Part shown: positions 33,640 through 46,130 of the stretch, in pieces | How the letters are laid out: the number at the start of each line of letters is the position of its first letter | How positions within the stretch are numbered: position 1 is the first letter of the stretch | Assembly: GCF_010093815.1 (NCBI RefSeq) | Contig: NW_022985570.1 | Location: 119,818-183,817, forward strand | DNA from: Pseudovirgaria hyperparasitica | Lineage: Eukaryota; Ascomycota; Dothideomycetes; Acrospermales; Acrospermaceae | Reading direction: 5' to 3' | Length of the DNA stretch: 64,000 nt | Position numbers and translations under genes: made by a program | Notes under the pieces: generated by a model | What the model was told of the DNA's origin: nothing | Databases searched by the model: none | The model's input: only the letters and a program-made list of their open reading frames with translations

Positions 33640-35965
33640 ATATTCCTTAAAATTTAGCTCTATTAAAAATACTCTATTAAGGTACTAATTAATAGTAGAG
33701 TATAGTCTAACTTTATCTCTCTAACTATAGTAGATAAACTAAAAATACCCTATAATAGTAAAGAAGAACTATATAAGCTATCCACGTTCGAAGGACTTAA
33801 TATAGAATATACTAATAGAATAGTATACTTAGAAATAGAACCTCTAGATTTAGTCTTAATAGTAGAATACTAATAATTATAACTAGATATAGCGGAACTA
33901 GAATAATATAATTTAATTCTAGGAATACTATAGCTCGAAGAAGTTAACTCTATAATTAACTAGAAAACTAAGGAAATTATACCCTAGGGAATATTAAGAC
34001 CCTTAGAAACTATTAGAGAAGAAGTAGAGATTAATAAACCCGTAAAGGCGCTAATAACTAGAAAGTCTATCTATTATATTTAGAAGCTTAATAATAAGTA
34101 AGATAATATAAAGGGCGGACCCTTATATAAGAAATATATAGTATAATAAGGCACGCCTACGGATAAATAGATTTAAAAAATAAATAATATACTCGTACTA
34201 AAGGAATACTACTAATATTATATTATCTTTAAAGAAGAACTTAAGACGGGACTACTAGAGTGTAGCCTATATAATTATATAATAATATTCTAACTAGGAA
34301 TAGTACCTACGTTTAAAAGTATATACTAACTTACTAAGAAATAACTAGAGATAATATAATAATATATTAAGAAAATAGAAGTAAAGGGATATATCCGACC
34401 CTCTAAATTACCTATAGAATATCCGATACTCTTTATACTAAAGAAAGATAGAAGTAAACGACTCTATATAGACTATTAATACTTAAATAATATTACTATT
34501 AAAAATAGATACTCTCTACGCCGAATTAATAAATTATAGAACTAACTTATAGAGACTTAGTACTTTACTATAATAGACTTATAAGAAGTCTATAACCTAG
34601 TATATATAGTAGAAGAGGATAAATAGAAAATAGCCTTTTAGACTCGATACGGCTACTATAAATACCTAGTAATACTATTTAGGCTAACTAATATACTAGC
34701 TATATTCTAAGTACTAATTAACGATATACTAAGAGAATACCTTAACTACTTTATAATAGTCTACCTAGATAATATATTAATTTACTTAAGAAACCTATAA
34801 GAGTATAGAGAATATATATATAAGATACTTTAGAAATTATAGATAGTAAATCTACTAGTAGAATTAAAGAAGAGTATCTTCTATATATAGAAAGTTATAT
34901 TTTTAGAATTTAAGATTATACCTAGAGAAATATAAATAGATCTAAAGAAAATTAAGGCTATTAAAAACTAGAAATAATCTAAGATAGTTAAAGAAATCTA
35001 AGGATTTACTAGATTTACAAACTTTTATAGAAAATTTATATATAACTATTCTATAAAAACGGCCCTACTACACGAGCTTATAAAGAAAAATATAATATTT
35101 AAATAGAGACTAAAGTAAGAATAAGTATTTTAATAATTAAAAGAGTCTATTATAACTAAACCTATATTAAAGATATATTAAATAGAAAAACCCTATAAAG
35201 TCGAGATAGATATATTAGAATTTACTATTAGAGGGTAGCTAACCTAGATAGATAAATAAGGGAAAAGATATTCTATAGTATTCTACTCCCGAAAATTCTA
35301 AGAATTAGAAATAAATTAGCTAATCTATAAAAAAGAACTCTATACTATAATTAAGTATCTTAAGGAATAGAGAAGCTATCTCTATAGATTAGACTATATA
35401 GTAAAGGTATATACTAACTATAAAAACCTAACTATCTTTACTATAATAAAGGAACTCTAAAAGAAATAAATTAGTTAGTATAAGCTTCTTATAGAATTTA
35501 ATATCTAAATTATATACTATAAAGGATCCGAAAATAGAAGAGCTAACGCCCTTAGCCGGTAAGCGGAATATAAGTAAAAAGAACCTACTATAGAATAGAC
35601 TATATTAGAGATTACTAAAGATAGAAACCTTAGACTAATATAATATATTATAGTAATATAAAAAGAATTTATACTTAAAGATCCTAAGGGAAGAAGTATA
35701 ATCCCTAGAGATAAGGCCTACTATTTTATTAAAGAATTCTATAAAGATCTAATATACGGATATTAAGAAAAAATAAAAACTTATAAAAGATTTAAGAGAT
35801 ACTATATAACTTATAAGGAAAGATAAGTTATTAAAGAAGTAATATAAGACTATATTCTATATAGTAAAAGCCGATCTAATAGATATAAACTATATAGAGA
35901 ACTTTAACTAATTTCTCTACTATTATATACTTAGAAAATAATCTCTATAGACTTTATAATAGATC
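33640..35965 (+). pseudogene. gypsy pol remnant (protease, RT, RNase H, partial integrase)
   Basis: Plus-strand frame with dozens of stops at former Gln/Trp codons. The protease triad region reads NSR where D-S/T-G is expected. The RT catalytic box reads YLDNILIY near 34,760-34,790, the second Asp being changed to Asn. RNase H-like segments (EIDILEFTIRG) and the FTRFTNFYRKFI tether precede the integrase remnant. Chromovirus versus other gypsy clade cannot be decided because the C-terminus is missing. Confidence 0.82.
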
Positions 35966-35969
35966 TACT

Positions 35970-36308
35970 TATTAGGACCTAGCCTTAGGTATAACCCGAT
36001 TCGTACGTACCTTAGCTAATAGGGTTAGAAGGTAGTGTAAAGGGTAGTAAATAGTTACGTACTAGATAGATTAGCGTCCCTTTATATATATACTCTTAGA
36101 TTTCTACTAAAAGGGTTTAGTAGTAATTTATTCTATAATAGAATATACTATATTATTCTATCTAATTATACTACTATCTAATAACCCTATTCTTATATTC
36201 GAATTACTATCTATATAGTACTATAGTTAAGATAGTCTAACTAGAACTAAGAAGGTTAACGCGATCTACTATAGGGATAAGTAATACTATATTAAATAAT
36301 AGGGATCC
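35970..36308 (+). repeat. Right LTR of gypsy element, shared with a second internal copy
   Basis: Second LTR copy. Once the 601-bp insertion is skipped, the sequence after it (36,910 onward) matches the internal region that follows the left LTR. This LTR therefore serves as the left LTR of a second, partial element (LTR-internal-LTR-internal order). Confidence 0.85.
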
Positions 36309-36460
36309 TATAAGGAGGCGGGCTCCACGCACCAACCAACTATACTAAAAGAACCGAATCTTAAAGCTACTGCTTCAAGGGTGGAGTACACTACTTATAT
36401 ACGACTACTACATACATGTATAATTAACTAGTAGGCCACGTGCTCCTCACGTGCCTAATA
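36309..36460. repeat. Left 152-bp terminal direct repeat of the TRIM-like element
   Basis: Differs from the right copy by a few substitutions, nearly all transitions. Confidence 0.9.
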
Positions 36461-36757
36461 TTATCCCCCTTTTCAAAGGCGCGTGTCCTTACGCGTCGTG
36501 GGCATACTACCTTATAAAAGATGAACTAAACTAGCCGCAACGGGCCTAGTATAAACCATGTACACACATAACCAATACTCGCAATGCCGCCTCTAGCACT
36601 AGACACGCTAACTCACCGTAGTAACGTTACTACCATGTCATCTATCACGTATATAAAGTATACGTAACGTGGTAAGCTAAACGGAATCGTGCAAAATTTA
36701 ATAATAGTTAACTAGACCGAGAGTTAAACCCGTGACCCCGTAGTAGCTTTAAGATTA

Positions 36758-36909
36758 TGTAAGAAGGCGGGCTCCACGTACTAACTAACTATACTAAAAG
36801 GACCGAATCTTAAAGCTACTACTTCAAGGGTGGAGCATACTACTTATATACGACTACTACACACATGTATAATTAACTGGCAGGCCACGTGCTCCTTACG
36901 TGCCTAATA
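36758..36909. repeat. Right 152-bp terminal direct repeat of the TRIM-like element
   Basis: Retains an intact TG at its start (tgtaagaagg), where the left copy shows TA. Confidence 0.9.
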
Positions 36910-37575
36910 GATCCTCTATAATTAGTATTAATTCTAGCCGCTTCTAACTAAGAAGTAGAGATATTAGACTAAATTATAGAGCTTTTAGATAAAGAAATAG
37001 TAGAGACGCTAAGTAACTTCTAATAATATAAAGTAGAATAATAAGTCGTGGCGGAGCCATATAAGGTATTATAATAAACTATTACTAAACTTTAGAAATA
37101 TATCGCGAATTAGACTTAAGAGATTTAAACTCTTAAAGAATAGATAGAACGCGCGAAACTCCTCGTAAAGAGATAAGAACTTAAGGAGTCTCTTAAAGAA
37201 CTACGCCGAACGATAGTAGATAGATAACTTTCTATACTAATTTAGGCGGAATTAGTTTACCTACTATTAGAGTTATAATAATCTACTATATATCTAGCCG
37301 CTTCGTTACTAAGTTACTCTACTTCTTCTCTAGATATACTAAAATCTAAAGATCTAACTATATTTATAGAGAAGAACTAAAAGGAGTAGAAAGACTAGAA
37401 GAGAGACTACGAAAAGTACTTTCTTAATAACCCTCTACTCTTTTCTACTAAAGTATAATATATTTTATTCGGAGAACGATACCTAGACTTATAATTCTAT
37501 AATTAATAGAATAGATAGAAGGAATTATAGCTACTATCTATAATAACCTAGGAATATTTAGCTATATTTATACTA
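36910..37575 (+). mobile_element. Second partial copy of the gypsy 5' internal region
   Basis: Matches 30,488-31,155 over about 665 bp (for example ttaaagaactacgc, ctagatatactaaaatctaaag, aataacctaggaatatttagctat). It carries fewer RIP changes than the first copy: CpGs are retained, such as gaacgcgcgaaactcctcg. Homology stops abruptly at about 37,575, where unrelated sequence begins. Confidence 0.85.
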
Positions 37576-39290
37576 AATACTCTCGGAACAGATAGAGAAT
37601 ATAAAAGAAAGGTACTATCTAAGTTAAGAAGCGTAGTATAATAACCGAACTAGATACCTACTTAACTACTATAATATCTCTAAAACCTACAGAATAATAT
37701 TCCTATACTATAGAAAAATATTTATATATTCTAGTTTTATAAAGTACTACTTCCGTTAATCCATAAAAGACTAGAAATAGTATTATTAAGTTTTAACTAT
37801 CTATATAAATTAGAGGAGAAAGCTAATAAATACTACTATATTCTTAAGGAACGCGGCTCTCTAGGTAAAACTAATAAACCCTATATAGATTAGAAACGAG
37901 GTTAATTAAATACATTTAATTAAGAGTAACCTTACTATAATTAGTACTAGAAGAGCGTAAATTAGGGTAGAAACGTATTAAGAGGATACTAAAATAATTA
38001 AGGCGGTGCTTCTTAACGTGAAAAAGAATAAGATATAGACTTAAATATAATATCTATTATAAAATAGTAGGATTATAGCGTACTTTATTACTATAAGTAT
38101 AGAGAAATAGAATATATATTATCTAACGATAAGAATCTAAAAAAAGAGTAGACTAGTATATAAGATCTAACCACGTTCTTAGCTAAATTATATATACTTA
38201 GAAGGAGCTATAGCGCCTTCCGGCGAGTAAAGACCTAATATTACTAAAAGTATTATTATCTATAGTAAATAGTAATAAAACTATATAGGCCCTTATAGAT
38301 ACTAGTATAGAAGATAACTATATTTTATTAATTCTTATAAAGAAGTATAGATTATTATATAATCTTAGTAAAGTTAGCCGAACTATTATAGTTAATAGAT
38401 ATAAAGTTAGAGCTTTAGATAAAGCTATAATAAATTACAAAGTTTATAACTTAAAGATAATAAAATAGTAGATATCTAATAAATTTATCGTAGCTAATAT
38501 TAGCTAATAGAATATAATTCTAGGGATGCCTTAGCTTAGACGCCTAAACCCTATCCTTAATTTTTAGAAGAAGATATTAACGTTCTAATAATACTATAGT
38601 AAATTATACTAGTAAGTTATAACTATTAGTAAGGAGGTATAGAACCTTACTATATAGACCTAATTATTACTAATCTATCTTATATCCTTATTAATTATTA
38701 ATAAAGATAAGGATAATAGTAATAATTAGGGCGAAGATATACTATCTAATATATATTTATAGTATATAGATGTATTTTCGGTAGAAGATACGTTACTTCT
38801 CTCTAATTATAGACTATATAAGCTAAAGATTAAGCTCGAAGAGAGAGTAGACGTCCCTTATAGTCTACTTTATCTACTTTTAAGACTAGAACTCGAAGTT
38901 CTTTATAAATATATTAAAGAATACCTTAGAAGAGACTAGATACGTTATAGTACGTTATCGGCTAGTATATCTATTCTCTTTATAAAGAAGAAAGATAGAA
39001 GTTTATATCTATATATTAACTATTAGATACTAAATATAGTAACTAAGAAGAATTATTATCTATTACCGCTAGTTAGTAAATCTTTAGACTAATTAATAAA
39101 GGTAAAGTACTTTATAAAGCTAGATTTATAAGATATATATTACTAGCTTTAAATTTATCGTAGAGATAAGTAGAAAACTATATTTCGGACTAGATATAGT
39201 TATTTTAAGTATACTATTATACTATTCAGGCTAATAAATACACTAGAAGCGTTTTAAGAATATATTAATACTATACTTATAGAATTAAAA
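37576..39290 (+). mobile_element. Fragment of a different Ty3/gypsy element
   Basis: Plus-strand remnants of protease (ALIDTSIEDNYILL at about 38,295-38,335) and RT (VDVPYSLLYLLL near 38,850; FIKKKDRSLYLYINY near 38,980; FIKLDL and FRTRYSYFKYTIILF near 39,110-39,230). Sequence differs from the first gypsy element, so it is a separate family. It breaks off at about 39,290 inside RT, where LINE-type sequence starts. Confidence 0.75.
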
Positions 39291-39522
39291 AACTTCTCAC
39301 ACCCTAACGGACCAAACTAGTCAATTCGGGGTAAAATAGCGATTTACATATATTAAACAATAGAGTATACCAAGTATAACAACCTCCGACATACGTGCGT
39401 ACGTATAGCGTATAATACGCGACGATACTAACGTATAGAGATACTATATATATACACTCGAAGACTCTTCGATAACATGAGTATAGACTATATCTAATAA
39501 ACGCTAACACGCCGACCCCCTT

Positions 39523-39553
39523 TTATTAGTTAAGGGCTACCCTTAACTAATAA
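39523..39553. repeat. Perfect 14-bp-arm hairpin near LINE 5' end
   Basis: ttattagttaaggg / cccttaactaataa, perfect inverted arms with a 3-base loop (cta). The same hairpin recurs at 44,300-44,330. Confidence 0.9.
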
Positions 39554-42500
39554 CTATGGCGGCCTTAGGTATCGTAATACCCCGGTATACGCCGGATATA
39601 CCCCCACTAGTATAGTAGAAACGGCTATATAGCGAAATTAATATAGATAGCTAGATACCTATCTAAAATATAGGAACTAACTAAGGGTGTAAAGTACTAT
39701 AGATAATCTAGACTAAGGGGACCCCGAGAGGGGAGACCCTCCTAGATAAAATTAAATACTAGGTAATACGTGTAGAGAGGGACGCCGAGGAGGGAAAGAA
39801 GACCCTCCTTTATATATTCCGGGACCTTATCCGGAACCTAAGAGGAATTATAGAGGAAGAAAGGAAGTCGCTATAAGAGGAACCTAGTAGTAGGCTCGAC
39901 TAAATAGAAGCCAGCCTACGGAGAATCTAGGAAGAGCTATCCTAAGGTAAGCGCCCTAATATATAGGCTTAGATTATAGTAACACCCGGAGCCACCGTAC
40001 TAAGGACTACTAGGACCATAGATAGAGTATATAGTATATATATTATAATCTAGGATAAGGACACGCTGGCGTAGGTCTAATAGGCATCCCTAAAGGAAAT
40101 TATAAATAAGATTAATAAATAGAAAGGAATGTGGTTAAGCGTTATAGCTATAAAAGTTATACTAGGTGGAGTAGTACTTACTACTATAATGAATACTACG
40201 TAGTAAAACATCTCGCGAGATCCGAACGCGATAGGTAGTATCTTTCCCGGCGCGTCTATTAGAGTAGCTATATACCTAATTATAATATATATAGTACCTG
40301 TGTAGGGATAGGCTATCGGAGCGAAGGATATTACATGTATAGAATAATCTAACGCGCGAAAATACCCAGGGATTAAGATCGCGAAAGCGTGGTAGAAGAA
40401 CCTATAGGCGATTAAGACGACGGCGAAAAAATACTCTACTATAATTATAGAGCTCTAAGACCCCGCCCTCGTATAATATATTATATAGAAGGGATTCCTA
40501 ATAGAAGGAGAGCTTCTTATAGCCGAGCCATGGGATAGAGTATAGGTAATAATATAGTGCTTTAACTATTAAGGGTATAGATATACTATATAAAGGTACT
40601 TATAGAAGACTAAGTACGGATAGTACCATAGGGACCACACTATCTAGAAGTGCCCTTATAAACCGTAAAGAGACGGACTAAGAAATAGGGATATAGTATA
40701 GTATTTAAACTACGACTAGAAATACCCGTTATGGTCGTTAACGTGTATAAAACATAAATAGATTATAGAATATATTCGTACGATAAAAGTAAGAGGCGTA
40801 AGATAGTTATAGAATATAATACCTACTACGAGCCCTTCCTTTATAATACCTCTAACCTCCCCTCCGGAAGGTAGTTAGGCGGGATAGTAGACTATCCCGA
40901 AGACGATAGGACAACTAAAAGGTATAATTAAAGCCGCTACCGCGTGAGGATAGTCGCGCCTCCGAGAAATAAGTATATAGGTATATATACTCTCTAGTAT
41001 CTAATAAGGGACTAGAATATACTCCGAATTATATAGGTAAACGTATAATATAAAAGAGAGAACTAGGCGACGCTCCTCGAAGAGACCGGGGCTATAATAC
41101 TCGCTATCTAGGAACCCTATAAATACTACTAGACGAGTAAACCAACCATACACCCCGGATACTATACTATATACCCTCTAGGACTAGAAAGACGAGTCCT
41201 CTTCTACATTTATAGGTTAATACTACTCTTATTATAGTCGTATACCGAGCGCGATAACCTTAGGATAATACTATACCTATAAATAGATATAGGCCCCCTA
41301 TATATATATAACATATATAACTAATAATATATACTTATACTAGACGAGATACTCGAGGGTACTATAGAACTAGGGTAACATATCCTCCTAGAAGACTTTA
41401 ACCTCTACCACTAATAGTAGGGAGGCCTAGCTATGGTTAGGGAAGAACTTAGAGTAAGGGAACTACGTACCCGCTACCACGACTTCCTATACCTACTTAC
41501 ACCTATAGAATAAGTTATATAGAAAAAATATAAATAGGACGAAGACGGGTCTACGCTTAACCTTACCTTCGCTACGGAGTATATTAGTTACCGGATCTAA
41601 TACTACCGCCTAGGCTAGGTATAGACGGATTCCGACTATAAATATATAGAAACCGTAATAAACGTATATACCCCGAATAAATAACGGGGACAATAGATAT
41701 AGAAGGACACTAACTAGGAAAAGTACCTAAAGGACCTAGAATCGGCGATCCTAGATCCCTCTATAGTCGATGTATCTAACGACCTAGCCATAGACCAGGC
41801 CGTATAGATACTCCTATAAATATACTAGAATGCGAGAAATAAACACGTACTATACCGAATATACCGGCCCCCGGAAGTAAAGGGGATTCCTTAAGTATAG
41901 GAAAGTAGATAAGACGCCCGAAGGCTATATAGACGCGTATACTATATAAGAATACCCGAGTCGTAGGAAGAATAGAAGGAAGCGATATAATAACGCGATA
42001 AAGTCCTCCGTAACGAAAGGCGTAAATAGTAGCGTATAATTACTAGTTAATAGATATAATACGTAATAGGGCTATGGCGTATAGCGAAATAGGCTAAGGG
42101 CGTAGATACTCCGACACCTCTACCACTTATACCTCCCCTAATACATTAGGGGAGAATATACTCTACGGGCCTTAAGAAAACTAAGGCCCTACGGGAGGCT
42201 ATATTCCCTCTCCCGGAACTAGTAGACCTATTAGACGTTCACGGCGCCGAATATCTATACACGGTAGATATCCCTAAAGAAGTTATAGAGGAGAATATAC
42301 TTAATATTATTAAGATACTTCTAAATAATAAAGTACCTAGACTAGATGGAATTCTAAATCAATGCCTAAAAAGCACTATAAAAGCGACTCTACCGCTTAT
42401 TACTCGTATATTCTAAGTATGCGTCACGTAGGGGTACCACCCCTAGAGCTTCCGAGTCGCCTATACTATTATACTCCCGAAACTAGGAAAGAGCCCTAAC

Positions 42501-44299
42501 TCCCTAAAGGGATAGAGACTAATTACCCTTCTCTCCTATCTAGGTAAGATACTAGAGGCCATGATAGCGAAGAAGATAAGTACCGCGGTATAGGAATATA
42601 ATCTCCTCCCTCTAAACCAGAAGGTAAAGATAGATAGCTCCCTAATAATAGCTATCTAATATATTATCGAAGTCGTCTAGGCCGTATAGAAATAGGGACG
42701 GGTAGTATCGCTCCTCTCCCTCGATATAGCCGGAGCGTTTAATAAGGTAAACTATATAAGACTTATTTATAACCTCTAGATGAGACGAATACTAGAATAG
42801 ATTATACGCTTTATATAGTTATTTCTTATAGGAAGAATAACTTAGATATATATCTCTAGGTACTAGAGCGAATATAAAGAGACGGTATACGGCATCCTAT
42901 AAGGGAGCACCATCTCTCCGATTCTATTCCTCTTCTTTACGGTAGACCTTCTTTAAGGAATAAAGTATATAGAGGTAGTCGGATACGCCGATAATATATA
43001 CCTCCTAGCTATTAATAATAATACTAACCGAACGTGTAGACGACTAGAATAGAACTATAAGAGGTGCCTCTAGTAGGTAAAACGCTATAGAGTAAAGTTC
43101 GCCCCGGAGAAATACCAGCTCATACACTTTATTAATTATTAAGGGAAATAGGTAACTAGGGAAGGCGAACGACGCCCCTAAATCGACGTATTTAATAAAC
43201 TACTAGTATAAAGCATGCGCACGCTCGGAGTTATACTAGATAGCAAGCTTAAATAGGGACTATAAGTGGTATACACCGTCTCTAGGGCCCTCTAGGTAGA
43301 AGCCGCTATATAATAGATTATAGCCTCCACATAGGGAACCGCCTAGGATAAGGCACGCTAGCTATATATATCTATAGTACGACCCGCCTTCATGTACGGA
43401 CACGAGTACTAGTATACGGCCCTTATATAGACTAGGCGAATGAAGCTCGAATCCATATAGAATCGTATACTCCGTCTTATATTAGGCGTATATAAAGCTA
43501 CTAACACGGTACTACTACGACGCGAGATAGACGTTATAAGTATATATAACTTCTACTAGATATAGAGGGTAGTATACTTTACTAAATAATAAGCATAGGA
43601 ATGTATAGAAAACGTAGAATATACTTTCGCCGCGCTACGCGTATAAATCAGCATATATTACCGTGTACTCCTATATATAGGCCGGAATCGAATATAGTAT
43701 AGGTGCTTAATAGAAGCCGACTCTAGCTAAGTAGTATAAGAAGTCCGAGATAACCCGGACGCTCTTCTAGACTAGTAGAGCCTTTAAGAACTCGTGAAAA
43801 ACATACGGTCGTGGACTTAAGATAAGTAGAAAGAGGTACTCCGTGCCCACTAGACCTTCTAGTAGAATAGGTACCTAGAGTAGATTCGAGGGCTATAGAA
43901 GGAACCGAGTAAATAGATATATAAAGGCCTAACGAAAGCCTAAGTATCTATACTTATCTAAGCCCGAACGGGCGCCATAGGACTCCTATACTATATCTAT
44001 AAGAGAGGCGTTCCTAATACCTCCCTATAGTATAAGACGTGCGGCCGGAGAGGTATAATACACTACTATCTAGCTATATACCCTAACCTCTATATATAAC
44101 GGTAATAGCTTATCTATATCACGAAGACTTTAGATATTATATAATAGCTTAATAAGTACTCTAAGGACGTCTCCTAATAGATACTTATATATCTACTACT
44201 TCTCTAGTACTAGTAGACCCGGAAATATATACCGGAAGAGACCTAGTATACGCCGGTAGTAACCCGATATATACCGGAAGAACCCTAGGAGAACCCCGA

Positions 44300-44330
44300 T
44301 TATTAGTTAAGGGCAGCCCTTAACTAATAA
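44300..44330. repeat. Perfect 15-bp-arm hairpin near LINE 3' end
   Basis: ttattagttaagggc and its exact inverted complement with a single-base loop. It matches the hairpin at 39,523 in sequence and orientation, and the preceding bases are also similar (gaccccc / gaacccc). Confidence 0.92.
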
Positions 44331-44551
44331 CCTCCGTATCTACACGTGCTACCTAAGGGTAAAATAATGGTAATATAGGCTATAGGCTAATAGGCGTACT
44401 CTATAGCTATATACTTAAGATAAAATAGAGGTTTAACGAGATATAGTTATAGATATAAGGAAGTTTTTCTCTATAGGGTTTCTTCTTATATAGTGGCTTA
44501 GACTAGAGGAGGCATAGGCCTATAGAGTACTACTCTACCTAGTTATACAAT

Positions 44552-44572
44552 ATTATTATTATTATTATTATT
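44552..44572 (+). repeat. (ATT)7 tail at LINE 3' end
   Basis: Triplet run directly following the LINE 3' region and directly preceding the SNF2-type pseudogene. Confidence 0.85.
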
Positions 44573-46130
44573 ATAGTTTTATTCTATAGGCTCTCGAATA
44601 CCCTTTTAGTAGTATTATTATCAACGTAGTCGGGTAACTTATCTAGAGTATCTACCTCGATAGCCGCTAGAATATCTACTAGACTATTCGAGAGGGGCGT
44701 TACACTAACCCATATACTAAATATAAGGGTATTATATATCGTATATTTATACTATTTTATATCGGGGTTCTTTATAGAATAGAACTCGTCTACTATTAAT
44801 ATACCGAGGAATGCTACTTCGCGAGTTTAAGTGTTTTTAGTACCGAATTATTTCGCCCTCTTTACTCTTATAACTATATATCCCTTAAAAGATTTAAGAT
44901 ATTAGGGTTCCATACTCTAGACGGTACTATAGATTATATAGTTCTTTGCGTATCGCGACGGAAATTCGGTAGTAGCGGTCCTATTAATGGGAATTAACTA
45001 TACCCTAATAATACACTCCTCGTCGGTCTTGAATTTAGTAGTATTACTAATATCGACGCTATATTCCCATTCGGGGTATAGGCATCTCTTAGCTAAGTAT
45101 TATCGGTCTATATATGAGAATTATCGGATACTAGGGGCGTCGGTAAGGGTTTTCGAGTACGCTAGCCGTACTATTATCTTTATCGGGTTCCGTTTATTAA
45201 TTTAATCGGTGAACATGCTATCCGTATTATTATATATCTATTTAAAGCGCTACGGCTAATATACTATTAGAAGGGAACTTAGGTAGCATAGTATAAATGG
45301 TCCTTAAAGGCGGGGTATATAGACGAAATTATCGGTCTAGCTACACGGACATTTAATCGGATATAGAGATTATATCGGGCACTTCCTATCCATGCCCGAG
45401 TCTTAAGTCGGTTATAGGTAATTTCCTAGATTAAGTTCTATATTATCGCGTAGAAAGTCCTAATAAAACGCGAGGCGGATGAACGTTATAAGCACGATTA
45501 TCTTCCCTAGCCCTAGGCTATCTACTAAGATCTAGTACTTCTACGGACCCGCCTACTACTTAAATATAGTAACTACCGCGAGTAACTAGCCGGCCCATGG
45601 CCTATATAACCTACTTATACTAAAGGCTAGATATAGAGTAGGTATATAGCCGAACTTCTTTATTAGGTTATCTAGTATAAGTCTAAATATACTTATAGTA
45701 AGTAACCATATCTCTTCCGTATAATAAGAGATAGCTTAGACTACTTTATTAGAGTTATTAACGGCGAATATTCTATAGGTATATTAGTATAGTAGTATAT
45801 ATTCCTACTTACTTCTTAGTATAACTTACGCTTTCTATAGTTTTATACTAACATCGTTATCTACCGGAATTAAGTCCTCTATATCTAGCTTTACTTTATC
45901 TCTATTAGAGTTATTATCTATAGAAAGAATTTTAAAGTTAAGGCCGTTCGCTAATATACTATCTAATATATATCTACTATATAAATTATCTACTAACCCG
46001 AATAGTTCCTAGTTTTTACGTGTCTACCGGTCGACATCTAGTAGTATAATATATTCTAGTTTTGGGCGTTTTAGAGAATCGACTAGGTTTACTATATTAT
46101 CCGAGAGTATCCTCTTTATTTCTAGTAGCC

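Larger units (their letters stand above)
30154..36308 (+). mobile_element. Degraded Ty3/gypsy LTR retrotransposon, integrase-truncated
   Basis: It is bounded by two similar direct repeats (30,154-about 30,492 and 35,970-about 36,308), both starting TATTAG[AG]AC, which is consistent with RIP of TGTTAG. Inside, on the plus strand, remnants follow gag-pol order. A CX2CX4HX4C knuckle lies at about 32,612-32,655 with Cys/His converted to Tyr. An aspartic-protease-like segment follows at about 33,650-33,960. Reverse transcriptase is at about 34,380-35,020 (LYIDY, YLDNILIY for YLDDILIY), RNase H at about 35,190-35,540, and the start of an integrase HHCC region at about 35,690-35,960. The integrase stops exactly where the right LTR begins, so the end of pol is deleted. 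Many in-frame TAA/TAG. Non-functional. Confidence 0.85.
36309..36909. mobile_element. 601-bp terminal-repeat (TRIM-like) element with 5-bp target duplication
   Basis: Two 152-bp direct repeats (36,309-36,460 and 36,758-36,909) flank a 297-bp internal segment. The repeats begin T[AG]TAAG[GA]AGGCGGGCTCC and end GTGCCTAATA, so TG...CA termini after RIP. The element is flanked on both sides by GATCC (36,304-36,308 and 36,910-36,914). The uninterrupted sequence in the sister copy (near 30,492) has a single GATCC at this position, which proves an insertion with a 5-bp duplication. The internal part has no coding capacity. It carries a segment resembling a tRNA B-box in reverse (gagttaaacccgtgacc), which may be a relic or coincidence. 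The size and structure fit terminal-repeat retrotransposons in miniature. Confidence 0.88.
39300..44575 (+). mobile_element. Degraded Tad1-like LINE retrotransposon
   Basis: Plus-strand order fits a Tad1/I-type LINE. An ORF1 remnant carries two CCHC-like knuckles (about 40,555-40,665). An endonuclease-type region lies around 41,000-41,700. Reverse transcriptase spans about 42,320-43,110, with PxLDGILNQCLK at about 42,330, a GYHP...FRVA segment, KLGKSPNSLKG, LGKILEAMIAKK and the catalytic box GYADN (FADD-type, second Asp to Asn) at about 42,978. A C-terminal zinc-finger relic (TCGRRGIIHYYLAIYPN) lies at about 44,038-44,090. It ends in a triplet tail (ATT)7. Stops at former Gln/Trp codons show RIP. 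The left boundary is placed where gypsy RT homology ends. Confidence 0.82.

Noticed and set aside
36690-36745. tRNA gene or SINE inside the 601-bp element
   Set aside because: Only a B-box-like stretch in reverse is visible. No A-box at the right distance and no acceptor stem can be paired.
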